A DNA stretch of 64,000 bases from Anaeromyxobacter oryzae (GTDB taxonomy: Bacteria; Myxococcota; Myxococcia; Myxococcales; Anaeromyxobacteraceae), in contig NZ_AP025591.1 in assembly GCF_023169945.1 (NCBI RefSeq), positions 2,812,501 to 2,876,500 of the forward strand, written 5' to 3'. The notes under the pieces are model-generated. The model was not told the origin of the DNA. It did no database searches and saw nothing but the letters and a program-made list of their open reading frames with translations. The position numbers and the translations under genes are program-made. Below, piece by piece: positions 47,250-56,458 of this stretch; position 1 is the stretch's first letter; every line of letters starts with the position of its first letter.

Positions 47250-47993
47250 CTACTCCCGCGCGATGAGCCCCGCCACGAACGCGGCGCCGAACCCGTTGTC
47301 CACGTTCACCACCGTCACGTTCGGCGCGCACGAGTTCAGCATCGTGAAGAGCGGCGCGAGCCCGCCGAGCGAGGCGCCGTAGCCGACCGAGGTCGGAACC
47401 CCGATCACCGGGCGCCCCACGAGCCCGCCCACCACCGACGGGAGCGCCCCCTCCATCCCCGCCGCCACGATGACCGCGCGCGCCGTGGCGAGGTCGTGCC
47501 GGCGCGCGAGGAGCCGGTGGATGCCGGCCACGCCCACGTCGTAGACCCGCACCACCTCGACGCCCATCACGTCGAGCGTGACCGCCGCCTCCTCGCAGAC
47601 CGGGATGTCCGAGGTCCCGGCGCAGCAGATCGCGACCGGCCCCCTCGCCGGGAGGTTCATCCGGCCCTTCCGCAGCGTCCGCGAGACCGGGTCGTAGACG
47701 CTCCCGCGCACCGCGCGGCGCGCCGGGCCGGCCTTGTCCGGCGCGAGGCGGGTCACGAGGAGCGGCCCGTGTCCCGCGAGCTTCCGCGCGATCGCCGCGA
47801 CCTGCGCGGCGGTCTTCGACTCCGCGAGCACGACCTCGGGCATCCCGACCCGCAGCGTGCGGTGGGTGTCCACGGTGGCCATGTCGCCGAGCCGCTCGAA
47901 GGGCGCGGCCTTGAGCGCCTCGATGGCGTCGTCGAGCGAGGCGTCGCCCGCCTTCACGCGGCCGAGGAGCCGGCGCAGGGTCTTCTCGTCCAT
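47250..47993 (-). CDS. larB: LarB, nickel-pincer cofactor biosynthesis carboxylase/hydrolase
   Basis: Carboxylates nicotinate adenine dinucleotide at C5 and releases AMP, the first step to the nickel-pincer nucleotide. 247 residues. The N-terminal part (LGDMATVDTHRTLRVGMPEVVLAESK) is LarB-specific. The C-terminal PurE-like domain has AICCAGTSDIPVCEEAAVTLDVMG and VIVAAGMEGALPSVVGGL with the conserved Gly-Met-Glu-Gly. It sits between cheC (12 bp upstream) and larC. larE and larA are not in the window. Confidence 0.92.
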   Translation of the reverse strand: MDEKTLRRLLGRVKAGDASLDDAIEALKAAPFERLGDMATVDTHRTLRVGMPEVVLAESKTAAQVAAIARKLAGHGPLLVTRLAPDKAGPARRAVRGSVYDPVSRTLRKGRMNLPARGPVAICCAGTSDIPVCEEAAVTLDVMGVEVVRVYDVGVAGIHRLLARRHDLATARAVIVAAGMEGALPSVVGGLVGRPVIGVPTSVGYGASLGGLAPLFTMLNSCAPNVTVVNVDNGFGAAFVAGLIARE

Positions 47994-48005
47994 GCGGGGA
48001 CGTAC

Positions 48006-48608
48006 TTAGCGCAGATCCAGCCGCTTGAGCACTTCCGCGACGCGCGCCGGCTCTGGCATGACGAGGATGAGCCCCTCGAGGGCGGGGCCGCCGGCCTGCG
48101 CCGCGCAGGTGAAGCGGGTCGCGAGCGCGATCGACCCCGCGTGGGCGACGAGCCGCTCCACGCACTCCTTCCCCGAGCCGCGGGCGAACGTGGGCACCGA
48201 CAGGAGCAGCCGCTCGCCGACGAGCGCCGCCACCGCGGACACGAACGCGCTCCCGACGATGTTCCCGGACTCGAGGAGCGCGCTCTCGGCCATGCCGGCC
48301 CACGAGCCGCCCACCGGGAACCCGAGCACCGCCGCGAGGCCCTCGGCGTCCCGCTCCGGCAGGGCGAGGAGGAGATCGCCCTCGAGCGCGCCCTCGAGCT
48401 TCACGCCCACCGCCACGAGGTCCTGACCGAGGCCGCCGAGGAACGCGGCGATCGCGCCCGCCTCCGCGCCCACCCAGACCTCCGGCACGTCCATGTCGAT
48501 GCGCCGACCGGCGAGCTTCCCGAGCGCGGTCAAGGCCTGGCCGCAGCCGACGCTCGCGAGCTCCTGGAGCGCGTCCACCTCGCGCGGGCCGAACGAGCCG
48601 GGGTTCAT
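48006..48608 (-). CDS. cheC: CheC-type CheY-P phosphatase
   Basis: About 200 residues. CheC proteins carry two pseudo-symmetric D/S-x3-E-x2-N-x22-P active sites. The second is intact here: Ser-Ala-Leu-Leu-Glu-Ser-Gly-Asn, then exactly 22 residues, then Pro. The first (Asp-Ala-Leu-Gln-Glu-Leu-Ala-Ser, x22, Pro) has Ser for Asn and is probably inactive. It likely removes phosphate from the CheY encoded upstream. The ATG at 48608 overlaps the cheA stop (ATGA), so the two are coupled. The much longer open frame through cheA is antisense-like composition and is ignored. Confidence 0.85.
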   Translation of the reverse strand: MNPGSFGPREVDALQELASVGCGQALTALGKLAGRRIDMDVPEVWVGAEAGAIAAFLGGLGQDLVAVGVKLEGALEGDLLLALPERDAEGLAAVLGFPVGGSWAGMAESALLESGNIVGSAFVSAVAALVGERLLLSVPTFARGSGKECVERLVAHAGSIALATRFTCAAQAGGPALEGLILVMPEPARVAEVLKRLDLR

Positions 48609-50683
48609 GCGGCGAGGAGCCTCTGCACGTCGAGGATGAACACCGGGCGGCCGTTCCCGAGCACCGTCACGGCGGAGAGGCCGGGCACCTCCTCGAGCGG
48701 GCTCCCGAGCGGCTTCAGCACCGCCTCCTGCTGGCCGAGGAGCGCGTCGACCGCGAGGCCGATCCGGCCGGCCTCGCCGCCCTCCGCGACCACCACGGCG
48801 CGGTCGTCCCGCGGCGGCGCGTCCGGGAACCCGAGCAGGCGGGTGAGGTCGTGCACCGGCACGAGCTCGCCGTCGTAGAGCAGCACCGGGCCGCCCTGGC
48901 TCCGGTCGAGGCGAGAGACCTCCACCTGCGCCGCACCGTGCACCTTCGCGATGGGCAGCCCGAGCACCTCCTCGCCGACCCGGACGAGGAGGACCGGCTG
49001 CACCGCCACCGTGAGGGGCAGCCAGAACGTGAACCGGCTCCCGGCGCCGGGCGCGCTCTCGATCTCGAGCGTGCCGCCGAGCCCCTCGACCGTGCGCTTC
49101 ACCGCGTCCATGCCGACGCCGCGCCCGGAGACGTCGGTGACGGCCTCGGCGGTGGACACGCCCGGGAGGCAGCAGAGGAGGAGGGCCTCGCGGTCGGAGA
49201 GCGCCGCGGCCTGGTCCGCCGAGATCGCACCGCGCGCGACCGCGGCGGCCTTGAGCCGGACGGGGTCCATGCCCTTCCCGTCGTCGGAGAGCTCGAGGAT
49301 CACCCGGTCCCGCTCGCGCCGCGCCTGGAGGATCACCCGGGCGGTGGCGGGCTTCCCGGCGAGGAGCCGGAGGTGGGGCGCCTCCACGCCGTGGTCGATG
49401 GCGTTCCTGAGGACGTGGAGGAGGGGATCCGAGAGCTCCTCCAGGATCGCGCGATCGATCTCGATCTCCGCGCCGCGGATCTCCACCTCCACCTGCTTGC
49501 CCACCCTGCGGGCGAGGTCGCGCGCGGCGCGGGGGAGCCCCTCGGTCACGAGCGCGAGCGGCGTCATCCGGACCGCCATCACCTTGTCGTGCAGGTCCTT
49601 CACGATGGCGGAGAGCCGGTCCACGCCCTCGTCGAGGTGCGGGCGGCTCGCGGCCGGGATCGCCTTGCCGATCTCGCGGATGCGCGCCGTGGCGAGGATG
49701 AGCTCGCCCACCGCGTCGAGGAACCCGTCCAGGATCTCGGTCTTCACCCGCACCGTGCGCGCGGGCTCGGCGGCCTCCTTCGCGGCGGGCGCCGCCGGCG
49801 CGCCGGGCGCGGCTGCGCCGGGCCGCTCCGGCTCGGCCTCCTTCAGGAGCACGCCCCCGAGGTCCGAGATCTGCCCGAGCGCCTTCTCGATGGCCTGGAG
49901 CGTCTCGGCGGTGTCGAGGAGCACCTGCAGCTTCTTCCCGGGGATCCGGCCCGCCTTGAGCTCGTCGACGGACGGCGCGCTCCGGGCCACCGCGCCCAGG
50001 GCGGCGAGCTTCTTCACCACCAGGAAGGCGCGGACCGCGGGCACCGGGCAGCTCGCGGCGATCTCGACGTCGATCGACACGCGCCGCGGCGTGCGCGGGC
50101 CCGCGTCGACCGGGCCGGGAGGCGGCGCGGCCGCGGCCGGCGTCTCCACGTTCGCCCTTTGCGTACCGGACACCGGCTCGGGCGCAGCTTCCCCGGCCGC
50201 CCTGAGCGTGGCGCCCGCGGAGCGGGCGCGGAGCCGAGGGGCGCCGTCCGAGGTGGGCTCGGCCGCGCCCGGCGTCGCCGCCCGCTCTTCCCGCGTCCGC
50301 CGCGCGGCGGCGACGAGCCGCTCGACGAGCGCGGGCTCCGCGTCCGGCTTCTCGCCTCGCGCCGCGGCCTGCACCATCACCTGCAGCGCGTCGCCCGCGG
50401 CGAGGAGCACGTCCACCGCCTCGCCGTCGAGCCGGGACGGGTCCTTCCGGAAGACGTCGACCAGGTCCTCCGCCTTGTGGGCGAGGGCGCTGATCCCCTC
50501 GAGCTGCATCGAGGCCGACATCCCCTTCACGCTGTGCGCGTGGCGGAACAGGCTGTCGATGGTGGCCTGCGCGGCGCGGCCGTCCCGGACCGCCTGCTCG
50601 AGCTGGACGAGGTCGCGCCCGTAGCCGGCGAGGTGCTCGCCGGCCTCGGCGACGAACAGCGAGAGGTACCTGGAGAGATCCAC
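48605..50683 (-). CDS. cheA: Chemotaxis histidine kinase CheA
   Basis: 692 residues with the full CheA order. HPt P1 has LFRHAHSVKGMSASM (phospho-His at 50). A long Ala/Pro/Arg linker spans about 95-180. A P2-like region follows, then a dimerisation helix pair. The P4 ATPase has LLHVLRNAIDHGVEAP as N box, and GRGVGMDAVKRTVEGLGG and APGAGSRFTFWLPL as G boxes. A CheW-like P5 ends at FILDVQRLLAA. The linker contains a degenerate copy of the palindromic element (50199-50245). Co-transcribed with cheW, cheY and cheC. cheR and cheB are absent from the window. Confidence 0.94.
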   Translation of the reverse strand: MDLSRYLSLFVAEAGEHLAGYGRDLVQLEQAVRDGRAAQATIDSLFRHAHSVKGMSASMQLEGISALAHKAEDLVDVFRKDPSRLDGEAVDVLLAAGDALQVMVQAAARGEKPDAEPALVERLVAAARRTREERAATPGAAEPTSDGAPRLRARSAGATLRAAGEAAPEPVSGTQRANVETPAAAAPPPGPVDAGPRTPRRVSIDVEIAASCPVPAVRAFLVVKKLAALGAVARSAPSVDELKAGRIPGKKLQVLLDTAETLQAIEKALGQISDLGGVLLKEAEPERPGAAAPGAPAAPAAKEAAEPARTVRVKTEILDGFLDAVGELILATARIREIGKAIPAASRPHLDEGVDRLSAIVKDLHDKVMAVRMTPLALVTEGLPRAARDLARRVGKQVEVEIRGAEIEIDRAILEELSDPLLHVLRNAIDHGVEAPHLRLLAGKPATARVILQARRERDRVILELSDDGKGMDPVRLKAAAVARGAISADQAAALSDREALLLCCLPGVSTAEAVTDVSGRGVGMDAVKRTVEGLGGTLEIESAPGAGSRFTFWLPLTVAVQPVLLVRVGEEVLGLPIAKVHGAAQVEVSRLDRSQGGPVLLYDGELVPVHDLTRLLGFPDAPPRDDRAVVVAEGGEAGRIGLAVDALLGQQEAVLKPLGSPLEEVPGLSAVTVLGNGRPVFILDVQRLLAA
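50199..50245. repeat. Degenerate palindromic element inside the cheA linker
   Basis: CGCCCTGAGCGTGGCG, then CCCGC-GGA-GCGGG, then CGGAGCCGAGGGGCGC matches the element seen at 59482-59533 with several substitutions. It is in frame and encodes the Arg/Ala-rich linker segment at about residues 147-162. Confidence 0.6.
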
Positions 50684-50701
50684 GCTCGCCTCTCGCTCCT
50701 C

Positions 50702-50780
50702 TCCGTTCGGGGTGAGCCCGTCGAACCACGAAGGGCGGTCGCCCTTCCCCTCAGCCTGTCGAAGGGTCAGGGCGAACGGA
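50702..50780. repeat. Inverted repeat between cheA and cheY
   Basis: TCCGTTCGGGGTGA at the left end mirrors TCAGGGCGAACGGA at the right end. GTCGAA and GAAGGGC/GCCCTTC pairs lie inside. Shares the CCCTTCGAC and AGGGCGAACGG ends of the palindromic family but lacks the CGGCCGC core. It occupies most of the 114-bp gap and could form a long hairpin in the transcript. Confidence 0.6.
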
Positions 50781-50797
50781 GCGCCTCGGACCGGCGG

Positions 50798-51166
50798 CTA
50801 CGCGTCGCCGAGGACCTTCTTCACGACGGAGAGCACGTCCTCCGACTTGAACGGCTTCACGATGAAGTCGCTCGCGCCGGCCTCGATGGCCTCCATCACC
50901 AGCGACTCCTGGCCGAGCGCGCTGCACATCACCACGACCGCGCGGGCGTCGTGCTTGATGATCTCGCGCGTCGCCTCGATGCCGCTCTTGAACGGCATCA
51001 CGATGTCCATCGTGGTGAGGTCGGGCTTGAGCTCCTTGTACTTCTCGACCGCCTCGAGCCCGTTCGCCGCCTCGCCCACCACCTCGAAGCCGGAGCCCGA
51101 GAAGATGTCCTTGATCATGTTTCGCATGAAGATCGCGTCGTCGACGATCAGGACTCGCTTCGACAT
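50798..51166 (-). CDS. cheY: CheY-type single-domain response regulator
   Basis: 122 residues, receiver domain only. The acidic pair is Asp9-Asp10 in VLIVDDAIFMR, the phospho-acceptor is Asp54 in TTMDIVMP, with Ser82 in VMCSALGQ and Lys104 in IVKPFK. No output domain, so it acts by binding a partner. The ATG at 51166 is at the normal family start; the frame reaches 51208 without support. Lies between cheW and cheA on the same strand. Confidence 0.93.
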   Translation of the reverse strand: MSKRVLIVDDAIFMRNMIKDIFSGSGFEVVGEAANGLEAVEKYKELKPDLTTMDIVMPFKSGIEATREIIKHDARAVVVMCSALGQESLVMEAIEAGASDFIVKPFKSEDVLSVVKKVLGDA

Positions 51167-51266
51167 GGGGACGGGGCTCCTCCCGGGTGAATCGTGAAAA
51201 GCTACCACCGGTTTCGCTTCGCGGACAAGAACGCGGCCCCCGTGCGCACCTTCGCCGACTCGTCGC

Positions 51267-51683
51267 CTATCGGCCGCCGAAGAGCGCGACGGCCTCCTCG
51301 GCGAGCGCGGCCGGGCCGAGCAGCGTCACCGCGCCGGCGCGCGCCGTCGCGACTCCGCGGACGAGCCCGGACCCGGCGTCCGCGGGCGCGGTGATCGGCT
51401 CGACGCCGAGGATGCCGCCGATGAGGAAGCCGAGCGTGCGCCGCCCCTGATCGAGGATCAGGACGTGCCCCGCCCCCTCGGCGAGGCGCTGCGGCGCGAG
51501 GCCGACGAGCACGGCGAGGTCCACGACCGCGATCACGCGGCCGCGCAGGTTCATGACCCCGCGGACGGCCTCCGACGCGCGCGGCACCCGGGCGAAGGGC
51601 GGGAGCGGGAGCACGACCTCGCGGACCGCCTCGAGCGGCAGCGCGTACCGCTCGGTCGCGACCCGGAACACGACGTGCCGCAC
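51267..51683 (-). CDS. cheW: CheW-family coupling protein
   Basis: 138 residues, one CheW domain linking the MCP to CheA. The start HVVFRVATERYALPLEAVREVV, the central ASEAVRGVMNLRGRVIAVVDLAVLVG and the C-terminal FLIGGILGVEPI are all typical. It starts with GTG 13 bp after the MCP stop. The C-terminal part is short, ending at the last strand. Confidence 0.9.
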   Translation of the reverse strand: MRHVVFRVATERYALPLEAVREVVLPLPPFARVPRASEAVRGVMNLRGRVIAVVDLAVLVGLAPQRLAEGAGHVLILDQGRRTLGFLIGGILGVEPITAPADAGSGLVRGVATARAGAVTLLGPAALAEEAVALFGGR

Positions 51684-51696
51684 GGGCTGCTCGCTC

Positions 51697-53082
51697 CTAG
51701 CCGAGGCGGAAGCGCGAGACGACGGTCTGCAGCTCCACCGACAGGTTCGTGAGCTCCTGGGCCGCGCTGGCCATCTGCGCGACGGCGGCGGTCTGCTCGC
51801 CCATCACCTTGCGCACCTGCTCGGTCGCGCTCGCGTTCGAGGAGGCGACGTCGGAGATGTGGTCCATCGCCTGGACCATGTCCGCCGAGCCCTCGAGCTG
51901 CTCGCGGGCGGACCGCGAGATGACGCCCACCTTGTCCGCGCCGGTCGCGGCGATCTTCGCGATGTCGGCGAGGGCGCGGATGATCGCGTTCAGGTCCTCG
52001 CGGCCGTCGCCGAGCTCCGAGACGGACTCCTTCATCGTCTCGACCACCTTCGCGGCGCGCCCGGAGATGTCGGTGGCGAGCGACGAGATCTGCTCGGCGG
52101 AGCGGCCTGCGGACTCGGCGAGCTTGCGGACCTCCTCCGCGACCACCGCGAACCCGCGGCCGTACTCGCCGGCGCGGGCCGCCTCGATGGTGGCGTTCAG
52201 CGCGAGCAGGTTCGTCTGGTTCGCGACCTGGGTGATCGCCTCGACGATCTTCGAGATCTCCTTCGTCCGCTCCCCGAAGGCGAACACCTGCTCGCTCGCC
52301 GCCTCGATGCGCGCGAAGACCTTCTTCACCTTCTCGCCCGCGAGCCGCGCCGCCTCGCCGCCGCTGGCGGCGGAGGACGACGTCTCGGCCGACGCCCGCG
52401 CGGCCTCCTCGGCGCTCTTCGCGGTCCGCTCGATCGACGCGGCGATCTCGCCGATCACCTTCGAGGTGCGCTCGACGAGCTCCGACTGCTGGCCGGCGCC
52501 CTCGGCGATCTTCTCCATCGAGGAGGCGACCTCGTCCGTGGACGCGTTCACCTCCTCGGCGGAGTTCTGGAGCTCCGTCGCGGAGTCGGACACCGACTGC
52601 GCGGTGCGCTGGATCCGGGACACCAGGTCGCGGAGGTTCTCCTGCATCGTCCGGATCGCGGTGGTGAGGTCGTCGATCTCGTCGTGGAACGCCTTCTGCT
52701 CCTCGGAGACCACCGCGCGGGAGAGGTCGCCGCGGCTGATCTCGACGGCGCTCGCCTTGAGGCGGCCGACGCGAGAGACGCGGGCGATGGCGACGGTGAG
52801 CCCGAAGCCGAGCGCGAGCGTGAGGCCGAGGACGATCACCACCTCGACGGCGCGGCTCTGCACCCGCTCCTGCACGAGCGGCACCGCGAAGAGGAGCACC
52901 CCGCCCACGATGAAGTAGGAGGTGAGGATCTTGGTCTGGAGCGAGACGGTGAGCCCCCCCGCCGCCGGCGCGGGGCGGAGCGCCGGCTCGGCGGCGCGGC
53001 CGCGGACCGCGACGAGGTGCGGCGCGTCCGAGTAGCGCGCGCTCGGGCGCGTCGACAGCCGGTCTTCCCCTCTTCTCGCCAC
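51697..53082 (-). CDS. Methyl-accepting chemotaxis protein
   Basis: 461 residues. Two adjacent membrane helices (about 50-67 and 78-98) are separated by only a few residues, so there is no real periplasmic sensor. A HAMP-like region follows, then the signalling coiled coil. The hairpin tip contains [22 protein letters not shown], the highly conserved MCP core. It probably senses membrane or cytoplasmic signals. The GTG at 53082 is the first usable start; the first 45 residues are Arg/Ala/Pro rich. Upstream of cheW in the same run. Confidence 0.92.
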   Translation of the reverse strand: MARRGEDRLSTRPSARYSDAPHLVAVRGRAAEPALRPAPAAGGLTVSLQTKILTSYFIVGGVLLFAVPLVQERVQSRAVEVVIVLGLTLALGFGLTVAIARVSRVGRLKASAVEISRGDLSRAVVSEEQKAFHDEIDDLTTAIRTMQENLRDLVSRIQRTAQSVSDSATELQNSAEEVNASTDEVASSMEKIAEGAGQQSELVERTSKVIGEIAASIERTAKSAEEAARASAETSSSAASGGEAARLAGEKVKKVFARIEAASEQVFAFGERTKEISKIVEAITQVANQTNLLALNATIEAARAGEYGRGFAVVAEEVRKLAESAGRSAEQISSLATDISGRAAKVVETMKESVSELGDGREDLNAIIRALADIAKIAATGADKVGVISRSAREQLEGSADMVQAMDHISDVASSNASATEQVRKVMGEQTAAVAQMASAAQELTNLSVELQTVVSRFRLG

Positions 53083-53165
53083 GTCGGGCCTCGCTTCGCT
53101 CGGGCTCTTCGGGAGTGCGGCGTCATGGCCCCCCGCGGCCGTGGAGACGGTCCGAGGCGGGGGTG

Positions 53166-54206
53166 CTAGCGACGACGCCGGGTCGATCCTAGACGGCCCC
53201 TCCGCGAAGTCAAAGAGGGCGGCGGTGCGCGGAGGTGGTCGTGTCCCGCGGGCAGGGGAAGCTCGCGGCCGTCCGGGCCGACCACCCGCACGGCGCGGCC
53301 GCGGACGAGCCGGCCCACCACGGTGAGGGGCGTCCGGGTCGCCCGCGCCGCCGCCTCCGCCTCGGGGAGCCGCGCCGGCGGGATCGCGACGACGAGCTCG
53401 TAGTCCTCGCCGCCGGTGAGCGCCGGCGCGAGCGCGTCCTCCGGCGGAGCGCCCGCCACCGCCCGACGGTACGCACCCGAGACCGGCACCGCGACCGCGT
53501 CCACGATCGCGCCCACCCCCGAGGCGGCGCAGAGGTGGCCGAGGTCCTGGACGAGCCCGTCGGAGACGTCGAGGGCCGCGCTCGCGATGCCCGCGAGGGC
53601 GCGCCCGAGGGCGAGGCGCGGCGCAGGCCGGCGCTGCCGGCGCGTGAACGCGGGCGGCGCGCCGGGGCGGAGGCCGAGCGACGCCTCGCCGAAGGTGCCG
53701 GACACGGCGACGAGGTCGCCCGCCGCCGCACCGGAGCGGGTGAGCGCCCGGCCCGGCTCGACCGCGCCGAGCACCGTCACGGTGAGCGAGAGCTCCGCGG
53801 CGCGCGACACGTTCCCGCCCGCGACCGCGATCCGATGCCGGCGGGCGCAGGCCGCGAGCCCGCGCGCGACGCCGGCGAGCCGCGCCTCCGGCGTGCCCAG
53901 CGGGACGCCGAGGGCGACGAGCGCCCAGAGCGGTCGCGCGCCCATCGCGGCGAGATCGGAGAGGTTCACCGCGAGCGCCTTCCAGCCCACGTCGGCCGGC
54001 GCATGGCGGGCGTCGAAGTGGACGCCCTCGACGACCGCGTCGACGGTGGCGACGAGGTCCTCGCCGGCGGGCGCCCGGAGCACCGCCGCGTCGTCGCCGA
54101 TCCCGAGCACGACCCCCTCGCCGCCCTGCGGGAGGGCGCGGGTGAAGCGGTCGATGAGGGCGAACTCGCCGCCCTTCGGGGCGGCGCGGTACGGACGCCG
54201 CGCCAC
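53166..54206 (-). CDS. thiL: Thiamine-monophosphate kinase
   Basis: Phosphorylates TMP to thiamine diphosphate. 346 residues with [13 protein letters not shown] and [14 protein letters not shown] (metal/ATP Asp pair). [49 protein letters not shown] and the C-terminal [13 protein letters not shown] all match the family. The GTG start lies 1 bp after the preceding kinase stop, so translation is coupled within an otherwise signalling operon. The last 10 residues are basic and poorly conserved. Confidence 0.94.
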   Translation of the reverse strand: MARRPYRAAPKGGEFALIDRFTRALPQGGEGVVLGIGDDAAVLRAPAGEDLVATVDAVVEGVHFDARHAPADVGWKALAVNLSDLAAMGARPLWALVALGVPLGTPEARLAGVARGLAACARRHRIAVAGGNVSRAAELSLTVTVLGAVEPGRALTRSGAAAGDLVAVSGTFGEASLGLRPGAPPAFTRRQRRPAPRLALGRALAGIASAALDVSDGLVQDLGHLCAASGVGAIVDAVAVPVSGAYRRAVAGAPPEDALAPALTGGEDYELVVAIPPARLPEAEAAARATRTPLTVVGRLVRGRAVRVVGPDGRELPLPAGHDHLRAPPPSLTSRRGRLGSTRRRR

Positions 54207-54207
54207 G

Positions 54208-55599
54208 CTACCGCCCGCTCACCGCCGTGGCGGGCGCGGACGGGGTGAGCAGCGGCGCCACCGCAGGCCGGAGCGGGAGCACCACGCTGAACGTGGAGCC
54301 GGTGCCCGGCGCGGACCGGACCCGCACCTCGCCGCCGTGCGCCTCGACGAAGCTCTTCACGATCGCGAGGCCGAGCCCCGCGCCGCCGTACTCGCGGGTG
54401 GAGGAGCCGTCCACCTGGTAGAAGACGTCGAAGACCTTCGGGAGGTGCTCCTCGGCGATCCCGATCCCGGTGTCCGCCACGTGGATCGCGAGCCGGTCGT
54501 CCGGGAGCGCCTCCGCGCGGACCACGACGTTCCCGCCCGCGGGCGTGAACTTCACCGCGTTCGAGCAGAGGTTCACGAGGCACTGGCGGAGCTTGTCCCG
54601 GTCGGCGTTGACGCGGGGGAGGATCGCCGGCTCGCAGGAGACCTTGAGCCCCTTCTTCCGCGCGAGCGGGAGGAGCGTCGCCACGGCGTCGCGCATGAGC
54701 TGCGAGGCGTCGACCTCGGAGAGCACGAGCCGGACCCGGCCCGCCTCGATCTTGGAGATGTCGAGGATCGAGGTGATGAGCTGGAGGAGGTTCTCGCCCT
54801 TCTCCATGATGATGCCGAGGTACTCGCGCTGCTCCGCGGTGAGCGGGCCGCCGAGCCCCTCGAGCATCATCTCGGAGTAGCCGATCACGCTCGTGAGCGG
54901 CGTCCGGAGCTCGTGGCTCATCGTGGCGAGGAAGTTCGACTTGAGCCGGTCGAGCTCCTTCAGCTTCGAGTAGCTGTCCTCGAGCTTCTGGTTCTTGTCG
55001 GAGAGCTCGCGGTAGCTCTCCTGCACCGCCTCGATGTGGAGCTTCGCCGCGATGAGGTTCTTGTGGCCGGTGAAGATCATCACGTCGAGGAGGTCCATGA
55101 AGTGCTTCAGGATCTTCTCGGCGGTGCCCATCGGCACCCGGCGGATCTTGGTCTGGTAGTTCGTCGCGAGCCGCGCGTCGAGATCCGCCGCGACCTCGAT
55201 GAGCGAGGCCGGGAGCTCCCGCTGGTCGTCCGGCACGAACGGGCCGAAGACGACGCGGCCGAGCAGATCGCCCTCGTAGAGGATCGGCTGGACCACGTAG
55301 CGGCAGCCGGAGAAGCACGGGAAGACGACCGGCCTCGGCTCCTCCGGGATGGGCTCGGACTTCACCCGGCCCACCGTGTCCATGCACTGCTCGCGGCCCG
55401 CCGGCTTGGACCAGATGTAGCCGCAGAAGTCGGCGTTGCCGACCTTCACGTCGACGAGGCGGTTCCCCTCGGTGTCGAACACCTTGAGGCCGACCCGGTA
55501 CAGCTCGGCGAACGAGTGGCAGACCTCTCCGAACGACCGGAGATCGAGGAGGTCGCCGAGCGGGAGCCGCTGGTTCAGGAACGACGGCGAGAGGGTCAT
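54208..55599 (-). CDS. PocR-domain sensor histidine kinase
   Basis: 463 residues, cytoplasmic. The N-terminal PocR ligand-binding domain (about 10-165) has FAELYRVGLKVFDTEGNRL, and Cys in GNADFCGYIW, GREQCMD and VFPCFSGCRYVVQPI. In the family it senses small hydrocarbon or redox ligands, and the cysteines could bind metal. A coiled coil follows, then HisKA LATMSHELRTPLTSVIGYSE. The HATPase has LVNLCSNAVKFTP, DTGIGI and GGAGLGLAIVKSFVE. The ATG at 55599 overlaps the stop of the MglA-like gene by 4 bp, which links kinase and GTPase. The signal is unknown. Confidence 0.88.
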   Translation of the reverse strand: MTLSPSFLNQRLPLGDLLDLRSFGEVCHSFAELYRVGLKVFDTEGNRLVDVKVGNADFCGYIWSKPAGREQCMDTVGRVKSEPIPEEPRPVVFPCFSGCRYVVQPILYEGDLLGRVVFGPFVPDDQRELPASLIEVAADLDARLATNYQTKIRRVPMGTAEKILKHFMDLLDVMIFTGHKNLIAAKLHIEAVQESYRELSDKNQKLEDSYSKLKELDRLKSNFLATMSHELRTPLTSVIGYSEMMLEGLGGPLTAEQREYLGIIMEKGENLLQLITSILDISKIEAGRVRLVLSEVDASQLMRDAVATLLPLARKKGLKVSCEPAILPRVNADRDKLRQCLVNLCSNAVKFTPAGGNVVVRAEALPDDRLAIHVADTGIGIAEEHLPKVFDVFYQVDGSSTREYGGAGLGLAIVKSFVEAHGGEVRVRSAPGTGSTFSVVLPLRPAVAPLLTPSAPATAVSGR

Positions 55600-56291
55600 C
55601 GCCCCGCGACCCCCTCGGCCGTGAGGCGCGTGCCCCGGAGGTCCACGTGCGAGAAGATCTGCCCGAGGAACTCCTTCTCGGGGATCTGCCACTCCTGCTC
55701 GAGCGAGAAGGTGCGGTCGAGGCTCCGGTAGCAGCGCTGCAGGATCGCGTAGAGCGTCTCGACGACGCCCTCGCCCCGGATCGCCACCGCGGGGATCATG
55801 GGCGGCTGGATCACGCGGCGCAGGTCCTCGAGCTCGTCGTCGCCGCGCGCGTCGGGGAGGTCGCGCTTGTTCATCTGGACGACGATCGGCAGGGTCCGGT
55901 AGTCGAGCCCGTTCGCCTCCAGGTTCTTCAGCATGTTGTTCCAGTACGCGAGCGTCGACGCGGCCTCGCTCCTCCGCGAGTCCGCGACGAACGCCACCGC
56001 GTCCGAGCCCTGGAGCACGATGCGCCGGGTGGACTCGTGCATCACCTGGCCCGGCACCGTGTAGAGCTTGAGCTTCACCTTCACGCCCGACTTCGTGCGG
56101 AAGAAGACGGGCATCATGTCGAAGAAGAGGGTCCGGTCGTCCTTGGTGTCGAGCGTCATGAGACGCCCGCGGACGCGCGGATCGATCTTCTGGAACAGCG
56201 CCTGGAGGTTCGTCGTCTTTCCGGAGAGCGCCGGGCCGTAATAGACGACCTTCACGGCGATCTCGCGGCTCTCTGAGTTGAACTGGACCAT
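55596..56291 (-). CDS. MglA-like small Ras-type GTPase
   Basis: 231 residues. VKVVYYGPALSGKTTNLQALF is the P-loop (Gly19-Thr26). DRTLFFDMMPV is switch-like, TVPGQ (78-82) is the MglA form of the DxxG motif, and QMNKRD (about 140-144) is the base-binding motif. The N-terminal 190 residues are close in pattern to Myxococcus MglA, the polarity switch. A C-terminal extension of about 35 residues (SLEQEWQIPEKEFLGQIF onward) is not in MglA. First gene of the long minus-strand run with the PocR kinase. It may control polarity or coordinate the chemosensory output. No MglB-type GAP is adjacent. Confidence 0.9.
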   Translation of the reverse strand: MVQFNSESREIAVKVVYYGPALSGKTTNLQALFQKIDPRVRGRLMTLDTKDDRTLFFDMMPVFFRTKSGVKVKLKLYTVPGQVMHESTRRIVLQGSDAVAFVADSRRSEAASTLAYWNNMLKNLEANGLDYRTLPIVVQMNKRDLPDARGDDELEDLRRVIQPPMIPAVAIRGEGVVETLYAILQRCYRSLDRTFSLEQEWQIPEKEFLGQIFSHVDLRGTRLTAEGVAGR

Positions 56292-56458
56292 GCGGGGTTC
56301 TGGCGGGACCTGGGGACCTCGCGACGCCGGGTGACCCGGTACTCTACCCGATCGCAGGCTGGCTCGCTCCGCCCTCGGGCCCTCCGGTGGGGGGCGGACG
56401 GGCGGGCGCCCGGCGCGGGGGGCCGACGGGCCCGACGCCGTTTCGACGGCGTGCGCCG

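Noticed and set aside
46447..51190. Long frames over larB, cheC and cheA (minus 46447-48303; plus 46749-48878 and 48851-51190)
   Set aside because: Arg/Ala/Gly-rich out-of-frame readings of genes with clear LarB, CheC and CheA motifs.
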